From positions 62,001 through 126,000 of the forward strand of contig NZ_JAHKPV010000008.1 of the NCBI RefSeq assembly GCF_018860765.1: a stretch of DNA of 64,000 nt. Direction: 5' to 3'. Both the position numbers and the translations under genes were made by a program. The notes under the pieces were generated by a model. The model worked only from the letters and a program-made list of their open reading frames with translations. It did not search any database and was not told the DNA's origin. This document shows, piece by piece, positions 31,350-42,720 of the stretch; the stretch's first letter is position 1, and the number at the start of each line of letters is the position of its first letter. This DNA comes from Marinobacter salexigens. Its GTDB lineage: Bacteria > Pseudomonadota > Gammaproteobacteria > Pseudomonadales > Oleiphilaceae.

Positions 31350-32072
31350 TTGTATATCCCGCCAGATGCCCTTGCAGTATTTCTTGAGGCCTTCGAGGGG
31401 CCTCTTGACCTGTTGCTTTATCTCATACGACGCCAGAACATGGATATTCTGGATATAGATGTTAGTGAGATAACCCGGCAGTACATGGAGTACATCGGAG
31501 CTGTTGAAGCCATGCGCTTTGAGCTGGCTGCGGAATACCTCGTTATGGCAGCCACGCTAGCGGAGATAAAATCCCGCATGCTTCTGCCAAGGCACGAAGC
31601 CGACGAAGATGAAGAGGTAGATCCCCGTGCAGAGCTGATTCGAAGGTTGCAACAATACGAACGCTTCAAGAAGGCCGCGGAAGATATTGATTCACTGCCT
31701 CGCATGGAGCGCGACACCTTCGCCGTATCTGCATCCTTACCGAAGCTGCCATCCAGCCAAGTGCATCCAGATGTTGATATGCGGGACCTTCTTCTTGCGC
31801 TTCAGGGTGTACTGAATCGGGCTGACCTGTTTACCAGTCACCATGTAGAAAGAGAAAGGTTGTCTACCAGAGAGCGAATGTCCGCCATTTTGTCTGTATT
31901 GCGGGATGACCAGTTTGTCACCTTCCAGAGCCTGTTTACCATTGAGGAAGGTCGGCTTGGAGTGGTTGTGACTTTTCTAGCTACCCTCGAACTGGTTAAA
32001 GAACAGTTGATAGAAGTGGTTCAAGCTGAGGTGTTGGGCCCGATCCACGTACGTGCGCGAGCTGCGCGCTAA
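31350..32072 (+). CDS. scpA: Segregation and condensation protein A
   Basis: A kleisin partner of SMC, 240 residues from TTG at 31350. Family core: FLEAFEGPLDLLLYLIRRQ, DILDIDVSEITRQYM, LAAEYLVMAATLAEIKSRMLLP and a C-terminal winged helix. ScpA bridges SMC heads and binds ScpB. The N-terminus is uncertain. The frame stays open back to 31278, just before the trpS stop, and the extra codons (VSGKAVVDLPSDLYIPP) look like the N-terminal arm seen in relatives. No ATG or GTG exists there and the TTG lacks a good ribosome site. Confidence 0.9.
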   Translation: MYIPPDALAVFLEAFEGPLDLLLYLIRRQNMDILDIDVSEITRQYMEYIGAVEAMRFELAAEYLVMAATLAEIKSRMLLPRHEADEDEEVDPRAELIRRLQQYERFKKAAEDIDSLPRMERDTFAVSASLPKLPSSQVHPDVDMRDLLLALQGVLNRADLFTSHHVERERLSTRERMSAILSVLRDDQFVTFQSLFTIEEGRLGVVVTFLATLELVKEQLIEVVQAEVLGPIHVRARAAR

Positions 32073-32117
32073 AAGATTTCGTATTGGAAAGCGGCATAGA
32101 GAAACCGGATAGCCATC

Positions 32118-32759
32118 ATGAACGAAGAAGAGCTCTCGAGAATTCAGGCAATTGCCGAGGCTGCATTGCTCGCAGCAGGCAAGCCTCTTCCCCTTGAACA
32201 GCTAAGAGAGCTCTTTGCGGAGGATGAGCGCCCGGCACGGCAAGTTATGGAGCATGCCATGATGCTGCTTGGCAACGCATGCGAAGGCCGAGGTTTCGAA
32301 CTCCGTAAAGTGGCCAGTGGCTACCGTCTTCAAATTCGGGAAGAGTTTGCTCCTTGGGTTAGTCGGCTATTTGAGGAAAAACCCCAGCGCTACTCTCGTG
32401 CTTTGCTGGAAACTCTTGCCCTGATTGCCTATCGACAGCCCATCACCCGCGGTGAGATTGAAGACATCCGCGGTGTTGCGGTAAGCAGCAATATCATTCG
32501 TACCTTACTTGAGCGAGAGTGGGTGCGTGTTGTTGGGCATAGAGACGTTCCAGGCCGACCGGCAATGTACGCGACAACACGGCAATTTCTCGATTATTTC
32601 AGTCTTTCCGGCTTGGGCCAGTTGCCTCCGTTATCCGAGATCCGCGATCTCGAAGAAATTGGCCGGGAAGTTGAAAAGAATATGCAGGCTGAGATTGAGT
32701 TCGACTCAGCACAGGCGAAGCCAGCGGGCGACAACCCGCCAGACCAGACATTTCACTGA
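32118..32759 (+). CDS. scpB: Segregation and condensation protein B
   Basis: A 213-residue dimeric winged-helix protein of the SMC-ScpAB condensin. Family motifs are EAALLAAGKPLPLEQL, YSRALLETLALIAYRQPITRGEIEDIRGV, RTLLEREWVRVVGHRDVPGRPAMYATT and FLDYFSL. It has 45 bp spacing to scpA. The smc gene lies 3 kb downstream on the same strand, so all three condensin genes are in this window. Confidence 0.95.
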   Translation: MNEEELSRIQAIAEAALLAAGKPLPLEQLRELFAEDERPARQVMEHAMMLLGNACEGRGFELRKVASGYRLQIREEFAPWVSRLFEEKPQRYSRALLETLALIAYRQPITRGEIEDIRGVAVSSNIIRTLLEREWVRVVGHRDVPGRPAMYATTRQFLDYFSLSGLGQLPPLSEIRDLEEIGREVEKNMQAEIEFDSAQAKPAGDNPPDQTFH

Positions 32760-32798
32760 TACCATTCGGGTATCAGTCAGCGATTAAGGATTATGTTC

Positions 32799-33824
32799 AT
32801 GGCGTCAGAACGCCCCGGAAGAAAGCCAAAACCGACCGCAAAGCCGGTTACCGACGCGGTTACTAACGACGGCCCGGAGCGGATTCAGAAACTCCTTGCC
32901 CGGGCTGGAATCGGCTCGCGTCGAGAGATTGAAGGCTGGATGGAAGCTGGCCGACTTACGGTAAATGGTGAGATAGTGGCACCGGGCCAGAAAGCCACTG
33001 TAAACGACCGCTTTGAACTGGACGAAAAACGGCTGGAAGTTGCAGCGGCAGCCGTTACTGTACGTCGCGTTCTTATCTACAACAAGCCGGAAGGCGAGGT
33101 AACCACCCGTAAAGACCCAGAAGGTCGTCCAACGGTGTTCGACCGTCTACCGAGGCTGAAGGATAACCGGTGGATCTCAATCGGTCGGTTGGATATCAAC
33201 ACCACAGGGCTCGTACTGTTTACCACTGACGGTGAACTGGCTAACCGTTTGATGCATCCCTCTAGCCAAATTGACCGTGAGTACGCAGTACGGGTTTTTG
33301 GTGAGGTCGATGATGCCATGATTGAGCGCCTGATGACGGGCGTGCTGCTTGAGGATGGCATGGCAAAGTTCAGCGATATCAGTCCTGCTGGCGGCAGTGG
33401 AATAAATCGGTGGTTCCATGTGACGCTTTTGGAAGGCCGTAATCGCGAAGTTAGGCGTCTGTGGGAGTCGCAGGGCGTCCGCGTAAGCCGTCTTAAACGA
33501 GTGCGCTATGGCCCAGTTTTCCTGCCTAGCAGGCTGACGCTGGGTAAATGGGAAGAGCTGGATCAGAAGGCAGTCGATACCATTAGTGGTACTGTTGGAC
33601 TGACCTCGATCGACATACCCCAGAAAACCCCTGATGAACAAGCCGCGCACGATCGCCTAAGAAGGAAAAGCCCGAGCGGAGGGGGCAAGAAAGCGGGAGG
33701 TCGGCGCTGGGATGTCAGCGATACAAAACCTGCGCGCAAAGGCGGCTCTGAAAAGCTCCGTGGAGGCGCTAGCAAACCTCAAAGAGGCTCTGGCCGGCCT
33801 CGCAAGTCGCATTCCGACAGATAA
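32799..33824 (+). CDS. rluB: 23S rRNA pseudouridine(2605) synthase RluB
   Basis: A 341-residue RsuA-family pseudouridine synthase. An N-terminal S4 RNA-binding domain (RIQKLLARAGIGSRREIEGWM) is followed by the catalytic domain with the nucleophile Asp in IGRLDINTTGLVLFTTDGE. The C-terminal tail is basic and disordered, rich in Gly, Lys and Arg, typical of RluB. I choose ATG at 32799: AAGGA is 8 bp upstream, whereas the ATG at 32793 is only 2 bp from it. Confidence 0.93.
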   Translation: MASERPGRKPKPTAKPVTDAVTNDGPERIQKLLARAGIGSRREIEGWMEAGRLTVNGEIVAPGQKATVNDRFELDEKRLEVAAAAVTVRRVLIYNKPEGEVTTRKDPEGRPTVFDRLPRLKDNRWISIGRLDINTTGLVLFTTDGELANRLMHPSSQIDREYAVRVFGEVDDAMIERLMTGVLLEDGMAKFSDISPAGGSGINRWFHVTLLEGRNREVRRLWESQGVRVSRLKRVRYGPVFLPSRLTLGKWEELDQKAVDTISGTVGLTSIDIPQKTPDEQAAHDRLRRKSPSGGGKKAGGRRWDVSDTKPARKGGSEKLRGGASKPQRGSGRPRKSHSDR

Positions 33825-33866
33825 ATTGTGAGGTATATAGCCTGACTGCCTCTTGGCTCAGGCTAT

Positions 33867-34793
33867 TCAACCGATGCTGGCAAAAACCCGAGTGCAGTTC
33901 CTGCCGTGATCTTTCGCTCTGTACAATGCCTCGTCGGCACGGGCTATCCACTGGCTTGCACCTTCTTCTGGCAGATGTGTGGCGACACCACAACTGATGG
34001 TTACGGAGAGTGAGGTTCCACCGCAATCAACGTTTAAATCCGCGACAGTGCTGCGTACACGTTCGGCAACGTCCCGTGCTTCCTGTTCGCCAGTGTGCGG
34101 TAGCAAAATGGCGAATTCCTCACCGCCAAACCGGTAAACGCTATCCGAGTTTCTGATTGCACTCCCCAGAGCTTCTGCTGTCATTCGCAGTACATGGTCA
34201 CCCACAACATGCCCATGCTGGTCGTTGACTGATTTGAAATGGTCTAGATCGCATAGAATTAATGAGTACTCTTCGTCATGTCGGTCTGAAAGCAAGCTTG
34301 CGCGTTGAAGGTGTTCATCCAGTGCTCTCTTGTTCGGGATGGATGTCAGCGAATCTGTCAGTGCCGCTTGCTCAATGGCAATAAATTGGCAGGCGTTGCG
34401 TAAGGGGCAGACAGCCGCGCTGATAAACATCTCAATACCCTGCAGTTCTTCATCAGAAAACTTCTGCCGACGGTTGAGGGTGAGAGTGCCGTAGCATATG
34501 CCTTCCAGATTTAGGCGATATTCGCAACGGTGTGGGCCGCCCATTCCGGTTGCAAACACAAAGTCGCGGTGCCCAAGCTGATGGCGATAGTTCAAAGCGT
34601 CGAACGGAATAGTTCCGCGCAATTCTTCTGCCAGAATACCAAGCTGGGTTTCCAGAGAGAGTGTAGTGGATAGGCGCCGCGTTAGTCTTGTGAGAGGGTC
34701 AGGGGTATTTGACCATCCCTCAAACGCCTGCCGAAGTGCAGCCAGATCTTTTGGCTGAGTGGTGGTTCGCTGTATCGAGGGTATGTTTTTCAC
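33867..34793 (-). CDS. Soluble diguanylate cyclase with GAF-like N-terminus
   Basis: A 308-residue protein with no membrane segment. The N-terminal ~150 residues look like a GAF-type sensor (LTRRLSTTLSLETQLGILAEEL). The GGDEF domain has DSLTSIPNKRAL, LCDLDHFKSVND and the active-site GGEEF at residues 223-227. The inhibitory-site motif RxxD (RNSD, 214-217) lies five residues before it, so product feedback is expected. It should make cyclic-di-GMP. It is convergent with rluB and monocistronic. The ligand of the sensor part is unknown. Confidence 0.9.
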   Translation of the reverse strand: MKNIPSIQRTTTQPKDLAALRQAFEGWSNTPDPLTRLTRRLSTTLSLETQLGILAEELRGTIPFDALNYRHQLGHRDFVFATGMGGPHRCEYRLNLEGICYGTLTLNRRQKFSDEELQGIEMFISAAVCPLRNACQFIAIEQAALTDSLTSIPNKRALDEHLQRASLLSDRHDEEYSLILCDLDHFKSVNDQHGHVVGDHVLRMTAEALGSAIRNSDSVYRFGGEEFAILLPHTGEQEARDVAERVRSTVADLNVDCGGTSLSVTISCGVATHLPEEGASQWIARADEALYRAKDHGRNCTRVFASIG

Positions 34794-35080
34794 TACGGCT
34801 CACTCTCTTTCAAAGTGTATCAGTGCTTTTCATGAGTTAAGCATTGTTTATGCCATGTAAAAAATATGTATTAATGACAGGCAGATAAAGAGATAATCTA
34901 AAGTGGATTAGCTGAAGAATTTTCAACTGACTACGCAGGCGTCAAAAATACGGCAAGCTTCTTCCTACCGCGGCACGCACGGGGGGTGAAAAGCATCTCT
35001 AAGGGGTGGGGATGAAGAATCCCTGTGGTAAACTGACGGACTTGTTTTCGCGCTTTTTTCAGAAGTGAGCACTATTTCGT
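34794..35080. other. 287-bp spacer between divergent diguanylate cyclase and GntR genes
   Basis: No gene and no clear operator seen. It is AT-rich in its first half, near the diguanylate cyclase start, and must hold both promoters. Confidence 0.4.
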
Positions 35081-35764
35081 ATGACGTTTCAGGCCCCAGA
35101 AAGCCTTTCCGAACAGATCGCCCAACATTTGGGCCAGCGGATTGTTACGCGGGATCTGATGCCCGGTGCCAGAATTCAGGAGCTTAAAGTTGCGAGCGAC
35201 CTTAATGTCAGCAGGGGGTCGGTACGGGAAGCCTTGTTGATTCTGGAGCGCAGGCATCTGATTCAAATCTTCCCGCGCCGAGGCGCAGTGGTTTCGAGCC
35301 TAACTGTTGCCAGCGTCAACAATCTCTATGATATCTATATTGATTTGCTGTGCATGCTCGGGCGTAAAATGATTGAACGCTGGGCAGGCGACGAGCTGCG
35401 CGGTGTTATGGGTCGGGTTCGAGAAGTTGAGGCTGTTATTCAGGCTGTTAACTCAACCGGGCCAGATTCTGCCGAAAAAGTCATCGAAGCGGGCTTTGGC
35501 GTAATGCGTTACGCCTATGAACTGGTTGATAACCCGTTTCTGGAGGAAACGCTGGAAAATTTCCGGCCTGCGATCAGTCGCACCTATTTCGTTGCGCTTG
35601 AGAACTTTCGAGATGGCATAGGGCAGACCGCGGTCTTTTTCCGGCGCTTGGGTGACGCAGCTTTGAGTGGAGACGCTGAACGGCTTCAGTCTTCGATACA
35701 AGCCTTCGGTGAACACCAGAGACAGCAAGTTTTGAGTATTCTCATGGAGGAGGAGAGCGCGTGA
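35081..35764 (+). CDS. GntR-family (FadR/FCD) transcriptional regulator
   Basis: A 227-residue regulator. The N-terminal winged helix-turn-helix includes LSEQIAQHLGQRI, PGARIQELKVASDLNVSRGSVREALLILER and FPRRGAVV. The helical C-terminal ligand domain is of FCD type. Its effector is unknown. It ends 1 bp before the smc ATG, so the two are transcribed and probably translated together. It could set smc-zipA-ligA expression, but this is inference from position only. Confidence 0.85.
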   Translation: MTFQAPESLSEQIAQHLGQRIVTRDLMPGARIQELKVASDLNVSRGSVREALLILERRHLIQIFPRRGAVVSSLTVASVNNLYDIYIDLLCMLGRKMIERWAGDELRGVMGRVREVEAVIQAVNSTGPDSAEKVIEAGFGVMRYAYELVDNPFLEETLENFRPAISRTYFVALENFRDGIGQTAVFFRRLGDAALSGDAERLQSSIQAFGEHQRQQVLSILMEEESA

Positions 35765-35765
35765 C

Positions 35766-38700
35766 ATGCGCCTGAAGTCGATCAAGTTGGCCGGATTCAA
35801 ATCCTTTGTTGATCCTACCACAGTACCTTTCCCGACTAATCTGACAGCAGTTGTTGGGCCAAATGGTTGTGGCAAATCCAATATTATTGATGCCGTTCGC
35901 TGGGTAATGGGAGAGAGCTCCGCCAAGTATTTACGCGGCGAATCCATGACAGACGTTATCTTTAACGGCTCCAGCGCCCGAAAGCCCGTAGGTCAGGCAT
36001 CTATAGAGCTGGTATTTGACAATAGTGACGGTTCTGCGCCCGGAGAGTTCGTTCGCTTTAATGAGATCTCCGTACGCCGGCGGGTATCCCGGGAAGGGCA
36101 GTCCGAGTATTTCCTTAATGGCTCTAAATGCCGTCGCCGTGATATCACAGATCTGTTTCTAGGCACCGGCCTAGGCCCTCGTAGCTACGCTATTATCGAA
36201 CAAGGCATGATCTCTCGGTTAATAGAAGCCAAGCCGGAAGAGCTGCGCATCTATATCGAAGAAGCCGCTGGCATTTCGAAGTACAAGGAGCGCCGCAGGG
36301 AAACCGAAAACCGTATGCGCCGCACTCAGGAAAACCTTGAGCGCCTAACCGACCTTCGTGAAGAACTGGGGCGACAGCTACAGCACCTCGAGCGGCAGGC
36401 TGCTGCTGCAGAAAAATACAAAGCCTACAAGCAGGAAGAGCGCCAGAAAAAAGCCGAGCTTACGGTTCTGCGTTGGCAATCTCTGGATAAGGATCTACAG
36501 GCTTGGCGCAGCAAAATCCGCGATACGGAGCTTGAGCTTGAGAAGCAGCTTACCGAACGTGTCAGTTTGGAAACCTCTCTGGAATCCCTACGCGATAGCC
36601 ATCATGAGCGTACAGAGCACTTCAACCGTTCGCAGGCACGCTATTACGAAGCTGGCGCTGACATTGCCCGAATTGAGCAAAGCCTTGAGCATCAGCGTGA
36701 GAGAAGTCGCCAGACTGCAGCGGAGCTGGATCAGGCGATGGCTAACCAACGAGAACTCGCGCGGGAATTGAGTCAAGACGAAGATAAGCTCTCTGCCATT
36801 CGGGAAGAGCTGGAAATGATTGAGCCGGAACAGGAAGCTCTGGCTATTCGCTCCGAGGAGTCGGGAGAGAATCTTCAGCGAGCGGAAGATGCCATGAGCG
36901 AATGGCAGCAGCGTTGGGAAGACTTCAGTTCACGCTCTGCCGATGCTCGCCGCGAAGCAGAGCTCGCCCAATCTCGTATCCTCTCTCTTGAGCAAGCCAT
37001 AGATCAACTGTTAGCTCGCCAGCGTAAGCTCCAAGACGAACAGGCGCAATTGGACGGTCAGGTTGATCGCGACGAACTGCATGAGCTTCAAGAACAGCAA
37101 GAGGTCTTGGAATTGCAGCGTGAAGAAGCGGCCGAGCGAATTGAATCGGTTCAGGAGGAGCTTCAGGATGCCAAGCAAAACCAGCGTGATACCGAACAAG
37201 CCCTGACCGGTGCCCGACAGAAAGTACAAAGCCTACAAGCTGCACTGGAATCTCAGCAAGCGCTGCTTGATGAACAAATGGGTGGGCAGGATGATGCGCA
37301 ACAGGCATGGCTGGCAGAGCATGGTTTAGTAGACCTACCTCGTGTGGCCGGCAGACTTCAAATAGAGGATGGCTGGGAGTTCGCGTTAGAGCAGATTATT
37401 GGGCGCTTTAGTCAGGGGCTAATGTTGCCAAACATCGAAGCGCTTTCTCAGGCTTTGCAGGAGGCGCCGAAGGGGCTTGCCGTTATACAGGCGAGTTCCG
37501 AAGACAGCACTCCTGCGGCTTCTGGAAATGTATTGGCCTCTAAAGTGCGTGGTGTGGAAGCTATTCGCTCTATGCTCAAGGGAATTGGGGTAGCTGAGTC
37601 TCTCTCGGATGCACTAGACAAAAGATCAGGGCTGGCAGACGGCGATAGTATCATCACTAGGGAGGGTGTTTGGGTAGCCCGTGATTGGGTGCGGATGCCT
37701 GAATCCGACGCCAGCCAAATCGGCGTTATTGAACGGCAGAAAAAAGTGGATACCTTGGCCGATCAGCTTGCACTGGCAGAGGAGTCTCTGGAAGAGGCAA
37801 TAGCGCGTCACGAAGCCCTGAAGGAACGAGCAGAAAGAGCGGAATCCGTAAGAGATGAGGCGCAGGCAAGGCTGAGCGAAACCGATCGCGAGCTCAGTTT
37901 AGTTGCCTCCCAGATCAGCGGACTGCGTGCACGTGCCGAGCAGATTGATGCGCGACTTACTCGGATTCATGAAGAAGCATCAGACGTAGTGCTGAATTTG
38001 GAACGCCAGCAGGAAAACCTCGGTGTCGCCCGAGAACAATGGCAACAGGCGTTGGCTTTAACGGAAGACGGTGATGACGAAAAAGAGCGCTTACTCGAAC
38101 AACGGGACATCCGGCGGGAGAAACTTGACGGATTGCGTCAGGAGGCTCGCCATGATCGTGATCATGCTCACCAGCTTCAATTACAGCTCCAAACTCTCGC
38201 CAGCCAACGTGATGGCTTAAGCCAAACCATAGACCGCATGCAAATGCAGAAAGAGCGTCTGGAAGAGCGCTTGGAAATCCTTAGGGAGTCCAGAGAGAGT
38301 GCGGAAGAACCCATGGAAGACCTGCAAATGCAACTCGAAGGTTTGCTGGATCGCCGATTAGCTGAGGAAGAGAAGCTTGGTGTAGCCCGTGATGCCTTGG
38401 AAGAAATTGACCGGGAAGTGCGGGAGAAAGAGCAGGGAAGAAGCGGCACCGATCACCGGATTCAAGACGTTCGCTCCAAATTGGAAAAGCTGAAAATGGA
38501 ATCCCAAGCGCTGGAGATTCGTGCCAGTAACCACATTGAGCAACTTGGTGAGCTGAACGTAAAGCTGCAAGATATACTTCCCCAATTGCCTGAGGATGCC
38601 AGTCAGGAGGAATGGGCATCGGAACTGGAGAAAATCGGAAATCGCATTCAGCGCCTTGGCGCTATCAATCTTGCGGCAATAGACGAGTATCAGGTTCAAA

Positions 38701-39269
38701 GTGAGCGTAAAACCTACCTCGACAGCCAGCACGACGACCTGACAGAAGCACTCGATATTCTTGATACGGCTATCCGCAAAATCGATCGGGAAACCCGGCA
38801 GCGTTTTAAAGAAACCTTTGATCAGGTAAACGGCGGTTTGCAGGCCCTTTTTCCGAAAGTATTTGGTGGAGGCAATGCCTATCTAGAGTTGACCGGTGAG
38901 GACCTTCTGGAAACCGGTGTGGCTATCATGGCCCGCCCTCCGGGAAAAAAGAACAGCACTATCCACCTGTTGTCCGGTGGGGAAAAGGCGCTTACTGCGA
39001 TTGCACTGGTGTTCTCCATTTTTCAGCTCAACCCGGCACCTTTTTGTATGCTGGATGAAGTGGATGCCCCCCTCGATGACGCGAACGTTGGCCGGTATGC
39101 CAGTCTGGTCAAAGAAATGTCGAAACAGGTACAATTTATATACATAACCCATAACAAGATCGCTATGGAAATGGCTGACCAGCTTATGGGGGTAACAATG
39201 CACGAGCCCGGTTGTTCGCGCTTGGTTACTGTTGATGTTGAAGAGGCGGCCGCTTTGGCAGAAGCCTAG
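35766..39269 (+). CDS. smc: Chromosome partition protein SMC
   Basis: A 1167-residue condensin ATPase. Walker A is GPNGCGKS at residues 31-38. Two long coiled-coil arms rich in Glu, Gln and Arg flank a globular hinge (about 510-660). The C-terminal head has LSGGEKAL (about 1067) and the Walker B stretch FCMLDEVDAPLDD (about 1091). It dimerises through the hinge and compacts DNA with ScpA and ScpB, both encoded 3 kb upstream. Start ATG at 35766, directly after the GntR stop. Confidence 0.97.
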   Translation: MRLKSIKLAGFKSFVDPTTVPFPTNLTAVVGPNGCGKSNIIDAVRWVMGESSAKYLRGESMTDVIFNGSSARKPVGQASIELVFDNSDGSAPGEFVRFNEISVRRRVSREGQSEYFLNGSKCRRRDITDLFLGTGLGPRSYAIIEQGMISRLIEAKPEELRIYIEEAAGISKYKERRRETENRMRRTQENLERLTDLREELGRQLQHLERQAAAAEKYKAYKQEERQKKAELTVLRWQSLDKDLQAWRSKIRDTELELEKQLTERVSLETSLESLRDSHHERTEHFNRSQARYYEAGADIARIEQSLEHQRERSRQTAAELDQAMANQRELARELSQDEDKLSAIREELEMIEPEQEALAIRSEESGENLQRAEDAMSEWQQRWEDFSSRSADARREAELAQSRILSLEQAIDQLLARQRKLQDEQAQLDGQVDRDELHELQEQQEVLELQREEAAERIESVQEELQDAKQNQRDTEQALTGARQKVQSLQAALESQQALLDEQMGGQDDAQQAWLAEHGLVDLPRVAGRLQIEDGWEFALEQIIGRFSQGLMLPNIEALSQALQEAPKGLAVIQASSEDSTPAASGNVLASKVRGVEAIRSMLKGIGVAESLSDALDKRSGLADGDSIITREGVWVARDWVRMPESDASQIGVIERQKKVDTLADQLALAEESLEEAIARHEALKERAERAESVRDEAQARLSETDRELSLVASQISGLRARAEQIDARLTRIHEEASDVVLNLERQQENLGVAREQWQQALALTEDGDDEKERLLEQRDIRREKLDGLRQEARHDRDHAHQLQLQLQTLASQRDGLSQTIDRMQMQKERLEERLEILRESRESAEEPMEDLQMQLEGLLDRRLAEEEKLGVARDALEEIDREVREKEQGRSGTDHRIQDVRSKLEKLKMESQALEIRASNHIEQLGELNVKLQDILPQLPEDASQEEWASELEKIGNRIQRLGAINLAAIDEYQVQSERKTYLDSQHDDLTEALDILDTAIRKIDRETRQRFKETFDQVNGGLQALFPKVFGGGNAYLELTGEDLLETGVAIMARPPGKKNSTIHLLSGGEKALTAIALVFSIFQLNPAPFCMLDEVDAPLDDANVGRYASLVKEMSKQVQFIYITHNKIAMEMADQLMGVTMHEPGCSRLVTVDVEEAAALAEA

Positions 39270-39442
39270 TGTTCCGCCTGTTGACGCCAGACGGGGCAGT
39301 AGCTGGCCAGAAAACCGCCAAGAATGACAAAAAGGCCATGTGATGCGGCTTTGCGTTGTATTCAGTACCGGCTTTTTTTAGAGTAGCAGCCGGAGCCTTT
39401 TATTCGCTTCCGGATCTGATCTGCAAACAGGACAGCAGCACT

Positions 39443-40450
39443 ATGTCACTTAGGGAATGGTTAATTGCCATCGGCACCCTTGTTATTATCGGTATTGTAA
39501 TAGACGGCTTGAGGCGCATGCGTCGGGCTCGCAAAGAATCTATTGCGATTTCTTCCGGGATGGGCGTTGATGACCTAAAAGAATCACCGCTGGATGAGTA
39601 TCATAATCCCGAGCTTCCTAATGGTGGAGCGAGGCCAATTTCAAATGATACCTTGGAAGAGCGCGGCTATGTGCGTCGTGAAAAGCCCTCCCGTTTTCGT
39701 GCTCCGCAGCAAAAGCCGACCCGGCCCGTTCGTGAAACTCAGGGGGAAAATACTTCTGAGCTTGATGAGCCCCTTCCAAATGAGGAGGGCGTATGGGCAC
39801 AGGAGCAAATGGACGAGGATATGGGAGAGTCCGGCTTTTCCTCCGTTGAGCTTGATGAACTGACCGTTGATACTGGTTGGGGCGCGGAAGATGAAGAACT
39901 GTCATCGCCGGAAATGCCAGCTGAAGCGATCACCGATGTTGAAGAAGATACTGCTCGACGGGAGCCACAACCTAATGGTGGCCCAGAGCAACCGTTAGCG
40001 GGAGCCAACCGACCGGAAGCGCGCGAGGTGATCGTGATTAACGTGCTCGCCCGTCAGGGGGAGGATTTCAGCGGAGTGGCCTTACAGAAATTGTTTGAAG
40101 CTTGTGGATTAGCCCATGGTGATATGGATATCTATCATCGTCATGAGGCAGAAGATACCACTACTCCTGTGCAATTCAGTGTCGCCAACGCCGTAGAACC
40201 CGGCACCTTCAAGCCGAACAACGTAGCGGCTATGACAACGCCAGGTATCAGCTTTTTCATGAGCATGCCAGGGCCAACGAATGCGTTGCAGGCCTTTGAG
40301 TTTATGCTCGAAACTGCCCAATGCGTTGTGCGTAATCTGGGAGGTGAGCTCAAGGATGAACGTCGTAGCGTGATGACGGCTCAGACAATAGAACATTGCC
40401 GACAGCGAATTCGCGAATTTGAACGTAAGCAGCGTTCACCTCGCCACTGA
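39443..40450 (+). CDS. zipA: Cell division protein ZipA
   Basis: A 335-residue FtsZ anchor. A single N-terminal membrane helix (LREWLIAIGTLVIIGIVIDG) is followed by a basic patch RRMRRARK. Then comes a long acidic, Pro-containing linker (about 35-190) and the C-terminal FtsZ-binding domain (VIVINVLAR to GISFFMSMPGP). It tethers FtsZ to the inner membrane in the early divisome. The ATG at 39443 puts the helix at the extreme N-terminus as in the family; the upstream frame from 39356 is not coding. It follows smc by 173 bp. Confidence 0.94.
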   Translation: MSLREWLIAIGTLVIIGIVIDGLRRMRRARKESIAISSGMGVDDLKESPLDEYHNPELPNGGARPISNDTLEERGYVRREKPSRFRAPQQKPTRPVRETQGENTSELDEPLPNEEGVWAQEQMDEDMGESGFSSVELDELTVDTGWGAEDEELSSPEMPAEAITDVEEDTARREPQPNGGPEQPLAGANRPEAREVIVINVLARQGEDFSGVALQKLFEACGLAHGDMDIYHRHEAEDTTTPVQFSVANAVEPGTFKPNNVAAMTTPGISFFMSMPGPTNALQAFEFMLETAQCVVRNLGGELKDERRSVMTAQTIEHCRQRIREFERKQRSPRH

Positions 40451-40474
40451 GTTGGGCGGGGTTAGATCTACAAT

Positions 40475-42570
<2,096 letters not shown>

Positions 42571-42720
42571 TACGTAGACCGAAGAATCTGAGAACTCGCG
42601 CAGATACCCCGTTTCCGAAAGTGGCTAACATGGCTGCATTCTGTAACTGTGTGTTATCGGTGGCTCACGCCAGCGCCCACGCACTGCCATAAAAACAATG
42701 TTCTGAAACGGATTTTTTCC

